From the NCBI GenBank assembly GCA_029932425.1, contig JAOZQC010000040.1:1-12540 (forward strand): DNA of 12,540 bases, in the 5' to 3' direction. The notes under the pieces were generated by a model that saw only the letters and a list, made by a program, of their open reading frames with translations, did no database searches and was not told the DNA's origin. The translations under genes and the position numbers were made by a program. Numbering within the stretch: position 1 is the first letter of the stretch; every line of letters begins with the position of its first letter. Shown piece by piece: positions 7,701-12,540 of this stretch. Source of the DNA: Planctomycetota bacterium (GTDB taxonomy: Bacteria > Planctomycetota > JAJSAM01).

Positions 7701-7704
7701 GTAG
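4702..7704 (+). CDS. VIT, VWA-like, helical-repeat and DUF2135 domain protein
   Basis: Encodes 1000 residues. A VIT (vault/inter-alpha-trypsin) domain covers about 15-145 (LTFENPHDRVLEGEVRFPLP; RVIYEEEVRKGIDPGLLEH; VFRTRVYPVPAGGRRTVKV). A VWA-like domain covers about 287-400 with a complete metal-ion site: DASLS at 292-296, DGGT with T359, and FSDG with D377. The segment RRFHLVTPNASLLVLETLEQ near 535-555 is typical of VIT/VWA proteins. A highly charged Arg/Glu stretch follows (about 574-595), then a Trp-rich segment and a Gly/Pro linker (about 645-692). TPR-like helical repeats lie at about 695-850. A C-terminal DUF2135 domain (about 870-990) carries SWDADLTDVDLWV with D880, D882, D885 and D887. 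No signal peptide or transmembrane helix is seen, and an upstream stop rules out an extension, so it appears cytoplasmic. Probable Mg-dependent protein-binding scaffold; its partners are unknown. It diverges from the sigma-factor operon. Confidence 0.9.
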   Translation: MGSVTTKPRVEAPPALVARVDGKTVALRVKGVRIDVRIAGLASRTTMILTFENPHDRVLEGEVRFPLPEGAAVCGFGLDVDGGLVDASLVARREARVIYEEEVRKGIDPGLLEHAAGNVFRTRVYPVPAGGRRTVKVEWTAPLSGGAGEAVYELPLRFAAPSRDASAHQERAAAAWSEFLGVGSGAAPAAEAGGFALRVEVARSDVHPEFGWPAEDLGFTDRGDAWVAETSRPETLPDRVRIVLPAFPARYALVEKGPGGEYYFRIEDLVEETPGGHGRALAPPGRVGILWDASLSRALAEKDAEFALLRALFRRWGTFEVRLFVLRDRREDAGRFRVLAGDGEEILETLRDLPHDGGTGGLSLPALDCDLHLLFSDGFVTFGGGEAEETGCPVFAFSSSPAADRAALRGRAEASGGAYFDLASIPPEEAASRVGGEPFSFLGLEGGDGEVAEVFPAARRPVGPGRCGVSGRLLSEEAEVTLLYGRGERVLVRRPYRLSRAGAGATGLAAALWAREKVERLSARPRRHAEELLDLGRRFHLVTPNASLLVLETLEQHLLHDVEPAPAREVLHRAWIEQRRRREEEEEGRKRAKLETVLEWWRELVSWWETEFPSSPPPGLGEVASPEATVGVEAPPEFPDAGEDGLMMMADLAAAAPPSGGTEGMAGAPLPLPGEGEGPGGAPGGGGIAVKPWDPDTPYLAALREAGEERAYAVYLALREEHGRSPAFYLDCATHFYGAGRPEIGRRILSNLPELGFSDPALLRICAMKLLTEGDLPAAAEILETVLEHRPEEPQSHRDLALVLGEMGEFRRAAELLWDVVLGSWDDRFPRIETIALVELNHLLAKASARGRPVPAGELGIDERFRALLDVDLRVVLSWDADLTDVDLWVIEPTGEKCFYSNRRTAVGGLLSEDFTRGYGPEVYMVRRAPPGRYEIKAHYYGSAQQSLLGPATILATIYTDYGRPEEECRRVTVRVAEVKDALDIAEVWRESPREPDGGE

Positions 7705-7791
7705 CGAAACCGCACCTGTTCCCCGGTTATCGGCGCCGAGATCCCTCCGAAAGGTTGCGGACGCGCGACTAGCGCCCCTCCGGATCCTCCC

Positions 7792-7797
7792 TACAAT
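7792..7797 (+). promoter_or_regulatory. Candidate -10 element (TACAAT) of the DUF523-DUF1722 gene
   Basis: TACAAT lies 33 nt before ATG 7831 in the 126-nt gap after the VIT/VWA gene. Transcription would begin near 7804, giving a leader of about 27 nt for the 7831 start. No good -35 box is visible: TTGCGG at 7755-7760 is 31 nt away, too far. The position modestly supports the upstream start of the following gene. Confidence 0.35.
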
Positions 7798-7830
7798 GAG
7801 CGGGACGTCGGGCGGAAACGAGGTCAGGGC

Positions 7831-9015
7831 ATGCCGAACGTGGACCCGCGGACCGGGCTCCCCGGCGGGAGCGGTCCGGCCGCGGAGGAAGACCGTTGCG
7901 CTCGCCGGGAGCGCCGCCTCGCGGAGATCGTCTCCCGGGTCGAGGCCCTGGAGCGGGCCGTCTCCCCGCCCGTGCTCCCCGCCTCCGGCCCGGAAAAGGC
8001 TCGCGGCCGGAGGGGGAAGGCGGGAACCTGTCGCCGGGAGGACGACGTGAGACCCTTCGCCAGGCCCGCGGTGGTGATGAGCCGATGCCTCCTCGGGGAG
8101 GCCTGCCGGTACGACGGGCGGGCGCTGCCCGCGGGGTTCGCGGGGAAGCTCCTCCCGCACGTGCGGGCGATCCCGGTCTGCCCCGAGCTCTCGATCGGCC
8201 TCGGGGTTCCTCGGGCGCCCCTCCGGGTGGAGCGGGCCGGGAAGGGAGGGCCGGCCCGCCTGGTCCAGCCCTCCACGGGGCGGGATCTCACCCGGCGCCT
8301 GGCGGAGTTCCGGGAGCGGTTCCTGCGGGAGCTCCCCCGCGTGGACGGGTTCCTCCTGAAGTCGCGCTCCCCGTCGTGCGCGGTGCGGGATGCGAAGGAG
8401 TTCCCTCCCGGTGGAGAGGACGTCCCCCGGGCGCGGGGGCCGGGCGTGTTCGCGGAGGCGGTCCTGGCCCTCTTCCCCCTCGCCGCGGTGGAGGACGAGG
8501 TCCGCCTGGCCCGGCCCCGCTCCCGCGAGCACTTCCTCACCCGTCTCTTCACCACCGCCGCCTTCCGGGAGGAGGTGGGGCGGCGTCCTTCGTGGGGGAG
8601 GCTCGCCGGCTTCCACGCGAGAAACGTGCTGCTCCTCGAGACCCTGGGCCGGGAAGCGAGGCGGGACCTCGCGGGGCTCGCGGCGGACCGGGGGCGCCGC
8701 TCCGCCCGGGCGGCCGCGGCCGCCTACGAGACCCGTCTTCGCGCCGCCCTCCGCCGCCCTCCCACCGTCGCCGCCCACCTCGGCGTTCTCCTCGCGGTGG
8801 CGGATCGCCTGGGGACCTCGGCGGGAACGCGTGCGAAGGCGCGCTTCCTCGACGCCCTGGCGGGTTACCGGGCGGGGCGGCTGCCGCTCTCCGCCCCGGT
8901 GGCCGCGGCGCGGGCGCTCGCCGGCGAGCACGCCGCGGCCGACCTCGCGGCCCCGACCTACCGGCACCCGGTCCCTCCGGAACTCGCGGAGGCGGACCCC
9001 GGGGGGCGCGGCTGA
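7831..9015 (+). CDS. DUF523-DUF1722 protein (TudS/YbgA type) with N-terminal extension
   Basis: Encodes 394 residues from ATG 7831. The DUF523 domain starts near residue 79 (RPAVVMSRCLLGEACRYDG) with C86 and C92, then PVCPELSIGLGVPRAP with C117, and GFLLKSRSPSC with C183. DUF523 includes TudS, an iron-sulfur tRNA/thiouracil desulfidase whose cluster uses conserved cysteines, so an Fe-S thiouracil-processing role is plausible. DUF1722 (YbgA-like) spans about 259-390 (FHARNVLLLETLGREARRDL to YRHPVPPEL). Residues 1-72 are not part of either family: they include a short predicted coiled coil (RLAEIVSRVEALERAV, 29-44) and a basic, disordered stretch. Most relatives begin where V73 lies; GTG 8047 there has GGGAGG 5 nt upstream and would give 322 residues. 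I keep 7831 because the upstream stretch has high GC at third positions and a candidate promoter lies just before it. Confidence 0.85.
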   Translation: MPNVDPRTGLPGGSGPAAEEDRCARRERRLAEIVSRVEALERAVSPPVLPASGPEKARGRRGKAGTCRREDDVRPFARPAVVMSRCLLGEACRYDGRALPAGFAGKLLPHVRAIPVCPELSIGLGVPRAPLRVERAGKGGPARLVQPSTGRDLTRRLAEFRERFLRELPRVDGFLLKSRSPSCAVRDAKEFPPGGEDVPRARGPGVFAEAVLALFPLAAVEDEVRLARPRSREHFLTRLFTTAAFREEVGRRPSWGRLAGFHARNVLLLETLGREARRDLAGLAADRGRRSARAAAAAYETRLRAALRRPPTVAAHLGVLLAVADRLGTSAGTRAKARFLDALAGYRAGRLPLSAPVAAARALAGEHAAADLAAPTYRHPVPPELAEADPGGRG

Positions 9016-9196
9016 GCCCCCGGGGGGGGGGGCGGGCGGGCCGCCGGCGGGGAAGCGGAGACCGCCGGGGCCGCACGGGCGCCTCCGCGGAGGGGCGCGG
9101 CGGTGCCCCGCACCCCGCCGCCGCGGCCGGCGTCCGGGAGGCTTGGGGAAGGGCCGGGGCCGACTTCCGCGGCGGGAGCCGAGCCGGGGTTCGCCC
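9016..9196. other. Convergent intergenic region with G11 tract and GC hairpins
   Basis: 181 nt between the stop codons of two convergent genes. It starts with CCCCC directly followed by eleven G (9022-9032) and then two further GGG runs, which could form a G-quadruplex on the plus strand. A near-palindrome at 9079-9098 is built on CCTCCGCGGAGG. No gene is seen. The homopolymer run is also a place where sequence errors are likely. Confidence 0.5.
9097..9121. terminator. Candidate bidirectional terminator hairpin without T-tract
   Basis: GCGGCGG (9097-9103) pairs with CCGCCGC (9115-9121). An inner TGC/GCA pairing (9104-9106 with 9110-9112) closes a CCC loop, with a 2-nt bulge. It lies between convergent genes, where termination is expected for both. 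There is no T-tract, so it is not a classical intrinsic terminator. Confidence 0.28.
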
Positions 9197-10510
9197 TCAG
9201 GAGGCCGGGACCCGGGCGCGGATCACCAGGCCGTGGACGGGCTCCCCCACCTCCTTCCGGAGGATGTCCCGCGCGATCTCCGCGATCTCCAGGCCCGCTT
9301 CCTCCAGGGAACGGCGCACGTAGGTCTCCGAGTGGGAGTACCGGCCGTGGGGTTCCAGGCGGTAGCCGGGCCCGTCCTCCCCGCCGTGCTCCAGGGTGAA
9401 GACGAGCCGGCCGCCGGGGCGGAGGGCGGCCGCCGCCGCCCCGAGCACGGGGGCGAGGTCCCCGAAGTAGTTGAGGGTGTCGGCGGAGACGATGAGATCG
9501 AAGCTGCGGGGGTGCTCCTCGAGGTACCGGGTGAGCTCCGCCTCCTCGCGCTCGTCGTACCCGCGGTCCCGGGCCCTCTCGAGCATTTCCGGGGAGAGGT
9601 CCACCCCCACGAGCCGCTTCGCGAAGGGACGGAGCACGCCCGCGCAGAGGCCCGTTCCGCAGCCGGCGTCCAGCACCGCGAGGCGGCCCTCCGGGCGGAG
9701 CCCTTCCCGCGCCAGGGCGGAGGCGACGAGCCCCGGGCCCCGGTACTCGAGGAGGGAGAGGCGGTCGTCGTAGTAGGAGGCGAACTCGTCGAACTGGGCG
9801 CGGACGTAGGCGTCGGAGGCGCGATGCGGCGGGGCCCGGCCCGGCCCGGCGGCGAGGAGATGGCGGGCGACGGGGTTCTCCGGCTGGTAGGCGAGCCATT
9901 GCCGGAGCACGGCCTCCGCCTCCTCGTGGCGCCCGGCCTGGCGGAGGACGGCGCAGAGGGTGTGCCAGGCGTCCGCGCAGTCCGGCTTCGACTCGAGGGC
10001 CCGGCGGTGGGCCTCCGCGGCCTCCTCCGGGCGGCCCATCGCGGCCAGGGCGTGCCCGAGATTCAGGTGGGCGTCCGCGTGATGCGGGTCGATCCCCAGG
10101 GCCCGGCGATAGCTCTCCACGGCTCCCGGGAGGTCGCCCCGGGCCCGGAGCACGGCCCCCAGGTTGTTCCACGCGTCCGCCAGGTCCGGAGCCAGGCGGA
10201 GCGCCGCGCGGTACTCCTCCTCCGCTTCCGCGAGCCTGCCCTGCTTCCGGAGCACGTTGCCGAGGTTGTTCCGGGCGGCGGGCTGATCGGGAGCGAGGAC
10301 GAGGGACTCCCGGATGAGCCGCACCGCCTCCTCTTCCCGGCCGAGCTGGTGCGAGAGGACGCCCAGGAAGTGGAGGGCGTCCGGTTGGCGGGGAGCGGCC
10401 TGGAGGATCTTCCGGTAGACCTCCTCGGCCTCGCGAAGCCGTCCCCCCCGGTGCAGCGTGGTCGCCAGCTCCAGGGCCTCGGAGAGGCTCAGGTTTCCCG
10501 CCTCATCCAC
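9197..10510 (-). CDS. TPR-repeat SAM-dependent methyltransferase
   Basis: Encodes 437 residues from GTG 10510, chosen because GGGAGGT lies 6 nt upstream. ATG 10525 would add MGGRA but has no ribosome binding site. About six 34-residue TPR units fill residues 10-215, with clear repeats such as ARNNLGNVLRKQGRLAEAEE and DAWNNLGAVLRARGDLPGAV. After a short linker comes a class I methyltransferase domain (about 235-437): motif I LAVLDAGCGTGLC, then VGVDLSPEMLERAR, FDLIVSADTLNYFGDL and LRPGGRLVFTLEH. The ending RYSHSETYVRRSLEEAGLEI matches predicted TPR-containing methyltransferases of the COG4976 type. The substrate is unknown: the TPR region probably docks a protein, and quinone/small-molecule or protein methylation cannot be told apart. 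No membrane segment, so cytoplasmic. It diverges from the Uma2 gene across a shared promoter. Confidence 0.9.
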   Translation of the reverse strand: MDEAGNLSLSEALELATTLHRGGRLREAEEVYRKILQAAPRQPDALHFLGVLSHQLGREEEAVRLIRESLVLAPDQPAARNNLGNVLRKQGRLAEAEEEYRAALRLAPDLADAWNNLGAVLRARGDLPGAVESYRRALGIDPHHADAHLNLGHALAAMGRPEEAAEAHRRALESKPDCADAWHTLCAVLRQAGRHEEAEAVLRQWLAYQPENPVARHLLAAGPGRAPPHRASDAYVRAQFDEFASYYDDRLSLLEYRGPGLVASALAREGLRPEGRLAVLDAGCGTGLCAGVLRPFAKRLVGVDLSPEMLERARDRGYDEREEAELTRYLEEHPRSFDLIVSADTLNYFGDLAPVLGAAAAALRPGGRLVFTLEHGGEDGPGYRLEPHGRYSHSETYVRRSLEEAGLEIAEIARDILRKEVGEPVHGLVIRARVPAS

Positions 10511-10516
10511 CGCGCG

Positions 10517-10523
10517 ACCTCCC
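10517..10523 (-). promoter_or_regulatory. Ribosome binding site deciding the GTG start at 10510
   Basis: GGGAGGT on the minus strand, 6 nt before GTG 10510. It overlaps the first codons that would be used if translation began at ATG 10525, so the GTG is the better start. Confidence 0.6.
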
Positions 10524-10584
10524 ATGGGCCCGGACCCGGACCCGGCCTACCAGCTTTCCCCGTCACCTCCGCCCGGCTTCCCCG

Positions 10585-10592
10585 ACTATACT
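10585..10592. promoter_or_regulatory. Overlapping divergent -10 elements (bidirectional promoter)
   Basis: The 8-mer ACTATACT reads TATACT on the plus strand (10587-10592) and TATAGT on the minus strand (10590-10585), sharing the same TATA core. It is a rare AT-rich spot in this sequence and lies between the divergent methyltransferase and Uma2 genes. Rightward transcription would begin at about the Uma2 ATG (10599). Leftward transcription would begin near 10578, leaving a leader of about 65-70 nt. No -35 box is evident on either strand. Confidence 0.5.
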
Positions 10593-10598
10593 GGCGGC

Positions 10599-11114
10599 AT
10601 GGCCGTCTCCGATCCTCCTTTCACGCGCCGGGACTACGAGCGGCTCCCGGAAGGGTTCCCCGCCCAGCTCGTGCACGGAGCCCTGGTGAAGGAGCCCGCG
10701 CCCCTCCCCTGGCACCAGGTGCTCGTGCAGCGGATCCAGAGGGAGCTGGGAAGGGTCCTGGATCCGGATCTCGTGCTTGCCTCGCCCGTGGACGTGGTCC
10801 TGGACGACCGGAACGTCTACCAGCCGGACGTGGTGGTGCTGCCGCGCCCGGTCCGGCCCGCGGACCGCCGGGTGCCGCTGCCGGTGGCCGTGTTCGAGGT
10901 GCTCTCCCCGGCCACCGCGGAGACGGACCGGGGTCCCAAGCGGGCCGCCTACCTCGCCGCGGGGGTGCGGGAGGTATGGATCGTGGACCCGGAGGCGGGG
11001 GTGGTGGAGCGGCACACTCCCGGAGAAGCGCGGGTCTCCCGGGCCGGGGAGCGGCTCGCCTCGAAGGCGATGCCCGGCCTGTCCCTGGTGCCGGGCGAGC
11101 TCTTCGCGGGTTGA
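10599..11114 (+). CDS. Uma2-family (DUF820) putative PD-(D/E)xK nuclease
   Basis: Encodes 171 residues. The fold is recognised from the N-terminal FTRRDYERLPEGFPAQLVHG followed by the Uma2 core: YQPDVVVL (D77), AVFEVLSPATAETDRGPKRA (E100, D110, K114) and YLAAGVREVWIVDPE. D77, E100 and K114 match the catalytic residues expected of PD-(D/E)xK nucleases, so the active site looks intact. The family is widespread and often multi-copy in cyanobacteria, Chloroflexota, Planctomycetota and similar phyla; its biological role is not established. The ATG at 10599 has no Shine-Dalgarno and lies 6 nt after a TATACT -10 element, so the message may be leaderless. No partner gene is adjacent: the upstream neighbour is divergent and the downstream one convergent. 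Confidence 0.9.
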   Translation: MAVSDPPFTRRDYERLPEGFPAQLVHGALVKEPAPLPWHQVLVQRIQRELGRVLDPDLVLASPVDVVLDDRNVYQPDVVVLPRPVRPADRRVPLPVAVFEVLSPATAETDRGPKRAAYLAAGVREVWIVDPEAGVVERHTPGEARVSRAGERLASKAMPGLSLVPGELFAG

Positions 11115-11145
11115 TCCCCTCCCGGGCCGGCCGCTCCCTCGCGCG

Positions 11146-12540
11146 CTACCGGCGGGGGCTCTCCAGGTAGGCGGGGTCCTCGTTCACCCGGTGGAGGTCG
11201 TGGTTCGCCCCCTCGAGGTTCTCCACGGCCCGCAGGGCGGTGAGCATGGAGTGGTCCTGGTTGTTGTACCGGTGGAGGCCGCTCCGGCCCACGGTCTGGA
11301 GGTTCCGGATGCCGGCGAGATGCTCGCGGACGGCGGCCAGCGCTTCCCGGTATCCCAGCCGGTAGACGGGATAGGCGTGGGCCCGGCGGATCACGATGCC
11401 GCCTTCCACCTCCCCGCGCCGGGCGAAGCCCATGGCCTGGAGCTCGGCCGCGGCCAGGGCCAGGAGGTCCGCGTCCCGGCGGCGCCAGAGGGCGTCCCCC
11501 GCGTCGCAGAAGTACTCCACCCCGAGCCCGGTGCGCCGGCCGTCCGGGGCCATCTCCGGGCTCCAGTTCCGGAAGGTCGGGATGCGGGCGGCGCGGAACC
11601 GCGGATCGTGGACGTAGATCCACTGGTCCGGGAACGGATCCCGGCGCCGGACCACGAGGCCGGCCATGACGAAGGCGCGGAACCGGAGCCGGGCCGCGGC
11701 CTCGAGGATCCCCCCGGGGGGCCGGGGGCGGATCCGGGACAGGAGGGCGGGGAGGGGGAGGCTCGAGATCACCCGTTCCGGGCGCAGCTCCCGCCGCCGT
11801 CCCTCGGGGGAGCGCGCGGTGACGGAGACCACCCGCCCGTCCCGGACCCGGAGCCGCTCCACGGCGTGCCCGGTGAGAACGCCACCCCCCTCCTCCCGGA
11901 CGAGGTCCCGGAAGCGATCCCACATCATCCCCGGTCCCCGGCGGGGGTAGAGGAACGACCGGATCAGCGTGGCCGGGCCCCGCCGCGTCCTCAGGAGCGC
12001 GCTCGCGGCGGCGCGCAGGAGGGAGAGCCCCCGGATCCTCTGCGCCGCCCAGTCCGCCTCGATCTCCCGGCCGGGGATGCCCCACACCTTCTCGGTGTAG
12101 GTCTCGAAGAAGGCGCGGTAGAGCCGCCTCCCGAACCGGTTGGAGACCCACGCCTCGAAGGTCTCCTCGGGGCGGACGGGGCGGATCCTCGCCGCCAGGT
12201 AACTCGCGAGCATCCGGAGTCCTTCCCCGGCTCCCAGCGCCGCGAGCAGGCCGCGGGGCTCGAGGGGGTAGGCCAGAAGCTTCCCCGCGTAGAGGATCCG
12301 GGACCGCCGGGGCACCGTGAGCAGGTCGTTTCCCAGCACCTCCCGCCAGAGCTGCTCGACCTCCCGGCTCCGCGTGAAGAAGCGGTGTCCCCCCACGTCG
12401 AAGAGGAAACCCCGGTGCTCCACGGTGCGGGAGAGGCCTCCCACCCCTCCGTCCTTCTCGAGGACGAGGGGGCGGATGCCGCGCCGGCCCGCGGCGAGGG
12501 CCGCGGTGAGACCGGCCGGCCCGGCGCCCAGGACGAGAAG
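11146..12540 (-). CDS. FAD-dependent oxidoreductase, UDP-galactopyranose-mutase/amine-oxidase type, 5' end cut
   Basis: 464 residues are visible. The frame is still open at the right edge, where the sequence begins LLVLGAGPAGLTAALA; only a few N-terminal residues should be missing, since this FAD-binding GxGxxG motif is normally near the start. It continues with the ribose-binding acidic residue (E28) and GGLSR at 34-38, then DVGGHRFF at 48-55. The segment FFETYTEKVWGIP and the C-terminal GRSGLHRYNNQDHSM (418-432), which closes the FAD site, are typical of UDP-galactopyranose mutase-like and protoporphyrinogen-oxidase-like flavoproteins. Relatives often sit in glycan or lipid biosynthesis loci. 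The substrate cannot be assigned: key mutase residues were not checked against a reference. It converges on the Uma2 gene with a 31-nt gap, and its partners lie beyond the window. Confidence 0.85.
   Translation of the reverse strand, partial: LLVLGAGPAGLTAALAAGRRGIRPLVLEKDGGVGGLSRTVEHRGFLFDVGGHRFFTRSREVEQLWREVLGNDLLTVPRRSRILYAGKLLAYPLEPRGLLAALGAGEGLRMLASYLAARIRPVRPEETFEAWVSNRFGRRLYRAFFETYTEKVWGIPGREIEADWAAQRIRGLSLLRAAASALLRTRRGPATLIRSFLYPRRGPGMMWDRFRDLVREEGGGVLTGHAVERLRVRDGRVVSVTARSPEGRRRELRPERVISSLPLPALLSRIRPRPPGGILEAAARLRFRAFVMAGLVVRRRDPFPDQWIYVHDPRFRAARIPTFRNWSPEMAPDGRRTGLGVEYFCDAGDALWRRRDADLLALAAAELQAMGFARRGEVEGGIVIRRAHAYPVYRLGYREALAAVREHLAGIRNLQTVGRSGLHRYNNQDHSMLTALRAVENLEGANHDLHRVNEDPAYLESPRR

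Noticed and set aside
7705..7740. Terminator after the VIT/VWA gene (AACCG 7708-7712 with CGGTT 7724-7728)
   Set aside because: Only a 5-bp stem with an 11-nt loop and no T-tract; too weak to call.
5392..8967. A 1191-codon minus-strand open frame opposite the VIT/VWA and DUF523 genes
   Set aside because: It spans two unrelated plus-strand genes with clear domains; its own translation is Arg/Gly/Pro/Glu-rich with no recognisable fold. Absence of stops is due to GC bias.
10526..10545. Short tandem repeat of CGGACC before the methyltransferase gene
   Set aside because: Only about two and a half copies of a GC-rich hexamer; expected by chance in this composition.
1..12540. Toxin-antitoxin, restriction, CRISPR or other defence island, given the Uma2 nuclease
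   Set aside because: No antitoxin, methyltransferase specificity subunit, helicase, repeat array or mobile element lies nearby, and the Uma2 gene stands alone between unrelated genes.

Overview
The window is a strongly GC-rich bacterial chromosome segment (by eye above 70% GC, with almost every third codon position G or C). It carries ten protein-coding genes, two of them cut by the window edges. I see no RNA genes, insertion sequences, phage genes or CRISPR arrays. The mix of an arylsulfatase-type enzyme, an ECF sigma factor with a membrane partner, a VIT/VWA/DUF2135 protein, a Uma2 nuclease and a TPR-methyltransferase fits a large-genome, environmental, Gram-negative-type bacterium such as a Planctomycetota, Acidobacteriota or Gemmatimonadota relative. 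The sequence alone does not fix the phylum.

Left part (1-2343): the 3' part of a sulfatase/alkaline-phosphatase-superfamily gene runs rightward to 984. It converges, across a 28-nt gap holding a GC hairpin, on two leftward genes for unrecognised membrane proteins: one with two membrane segments (1558-2343) and one with four (1013-1495). Both have clear ribosome binding sites.

Centre (2344-7704): a 430-nt stretch without a convincing gene separates these from a tight two-gene leftward operon. This operon encodes an ECF sigma factor (3927-4466) and, 4 nt after it, a single-pass membrane protein (2774-3922) that looks like an anti-sigma factor fused to a thioredoxin-like domain with a CPAC motif. 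Facing away from the sigma gene across a 235-nt divergent regulatory region is a 1000-residue protein with VIT, VWA-like (intact MIDAS), helical-repeat and DUF2135 domains. It lacks a signal peptide. A TACAAT element lies inside a 9-bp inverted repeat just before this gene. The reasonable but unproven reading is that the sigma/anti-sigma pair senses an envelope or redox cue and controls this locus. This is the most unusual part of the window.

Right part (7705-12540): a DUF523-DUF1722 protein (TudS/YbgA type) with an unusual 72-residue N-terminal extension converges on a leftward TPR-SAM-methyltransferase gene. The latter shares a compact divergent promoter (overlapping TATAGT/TATACT elements) with a rightward Uma2-family nuclease gene, whose -10 element is so close to the ATG that the message may be leaderless. 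The Uma2 gene converges on a leftward FAD-dependent oxidoreductase of the UDP-galactopyranose-mutase/amine-oxidase type, whose first codons lie beyond the right edge.
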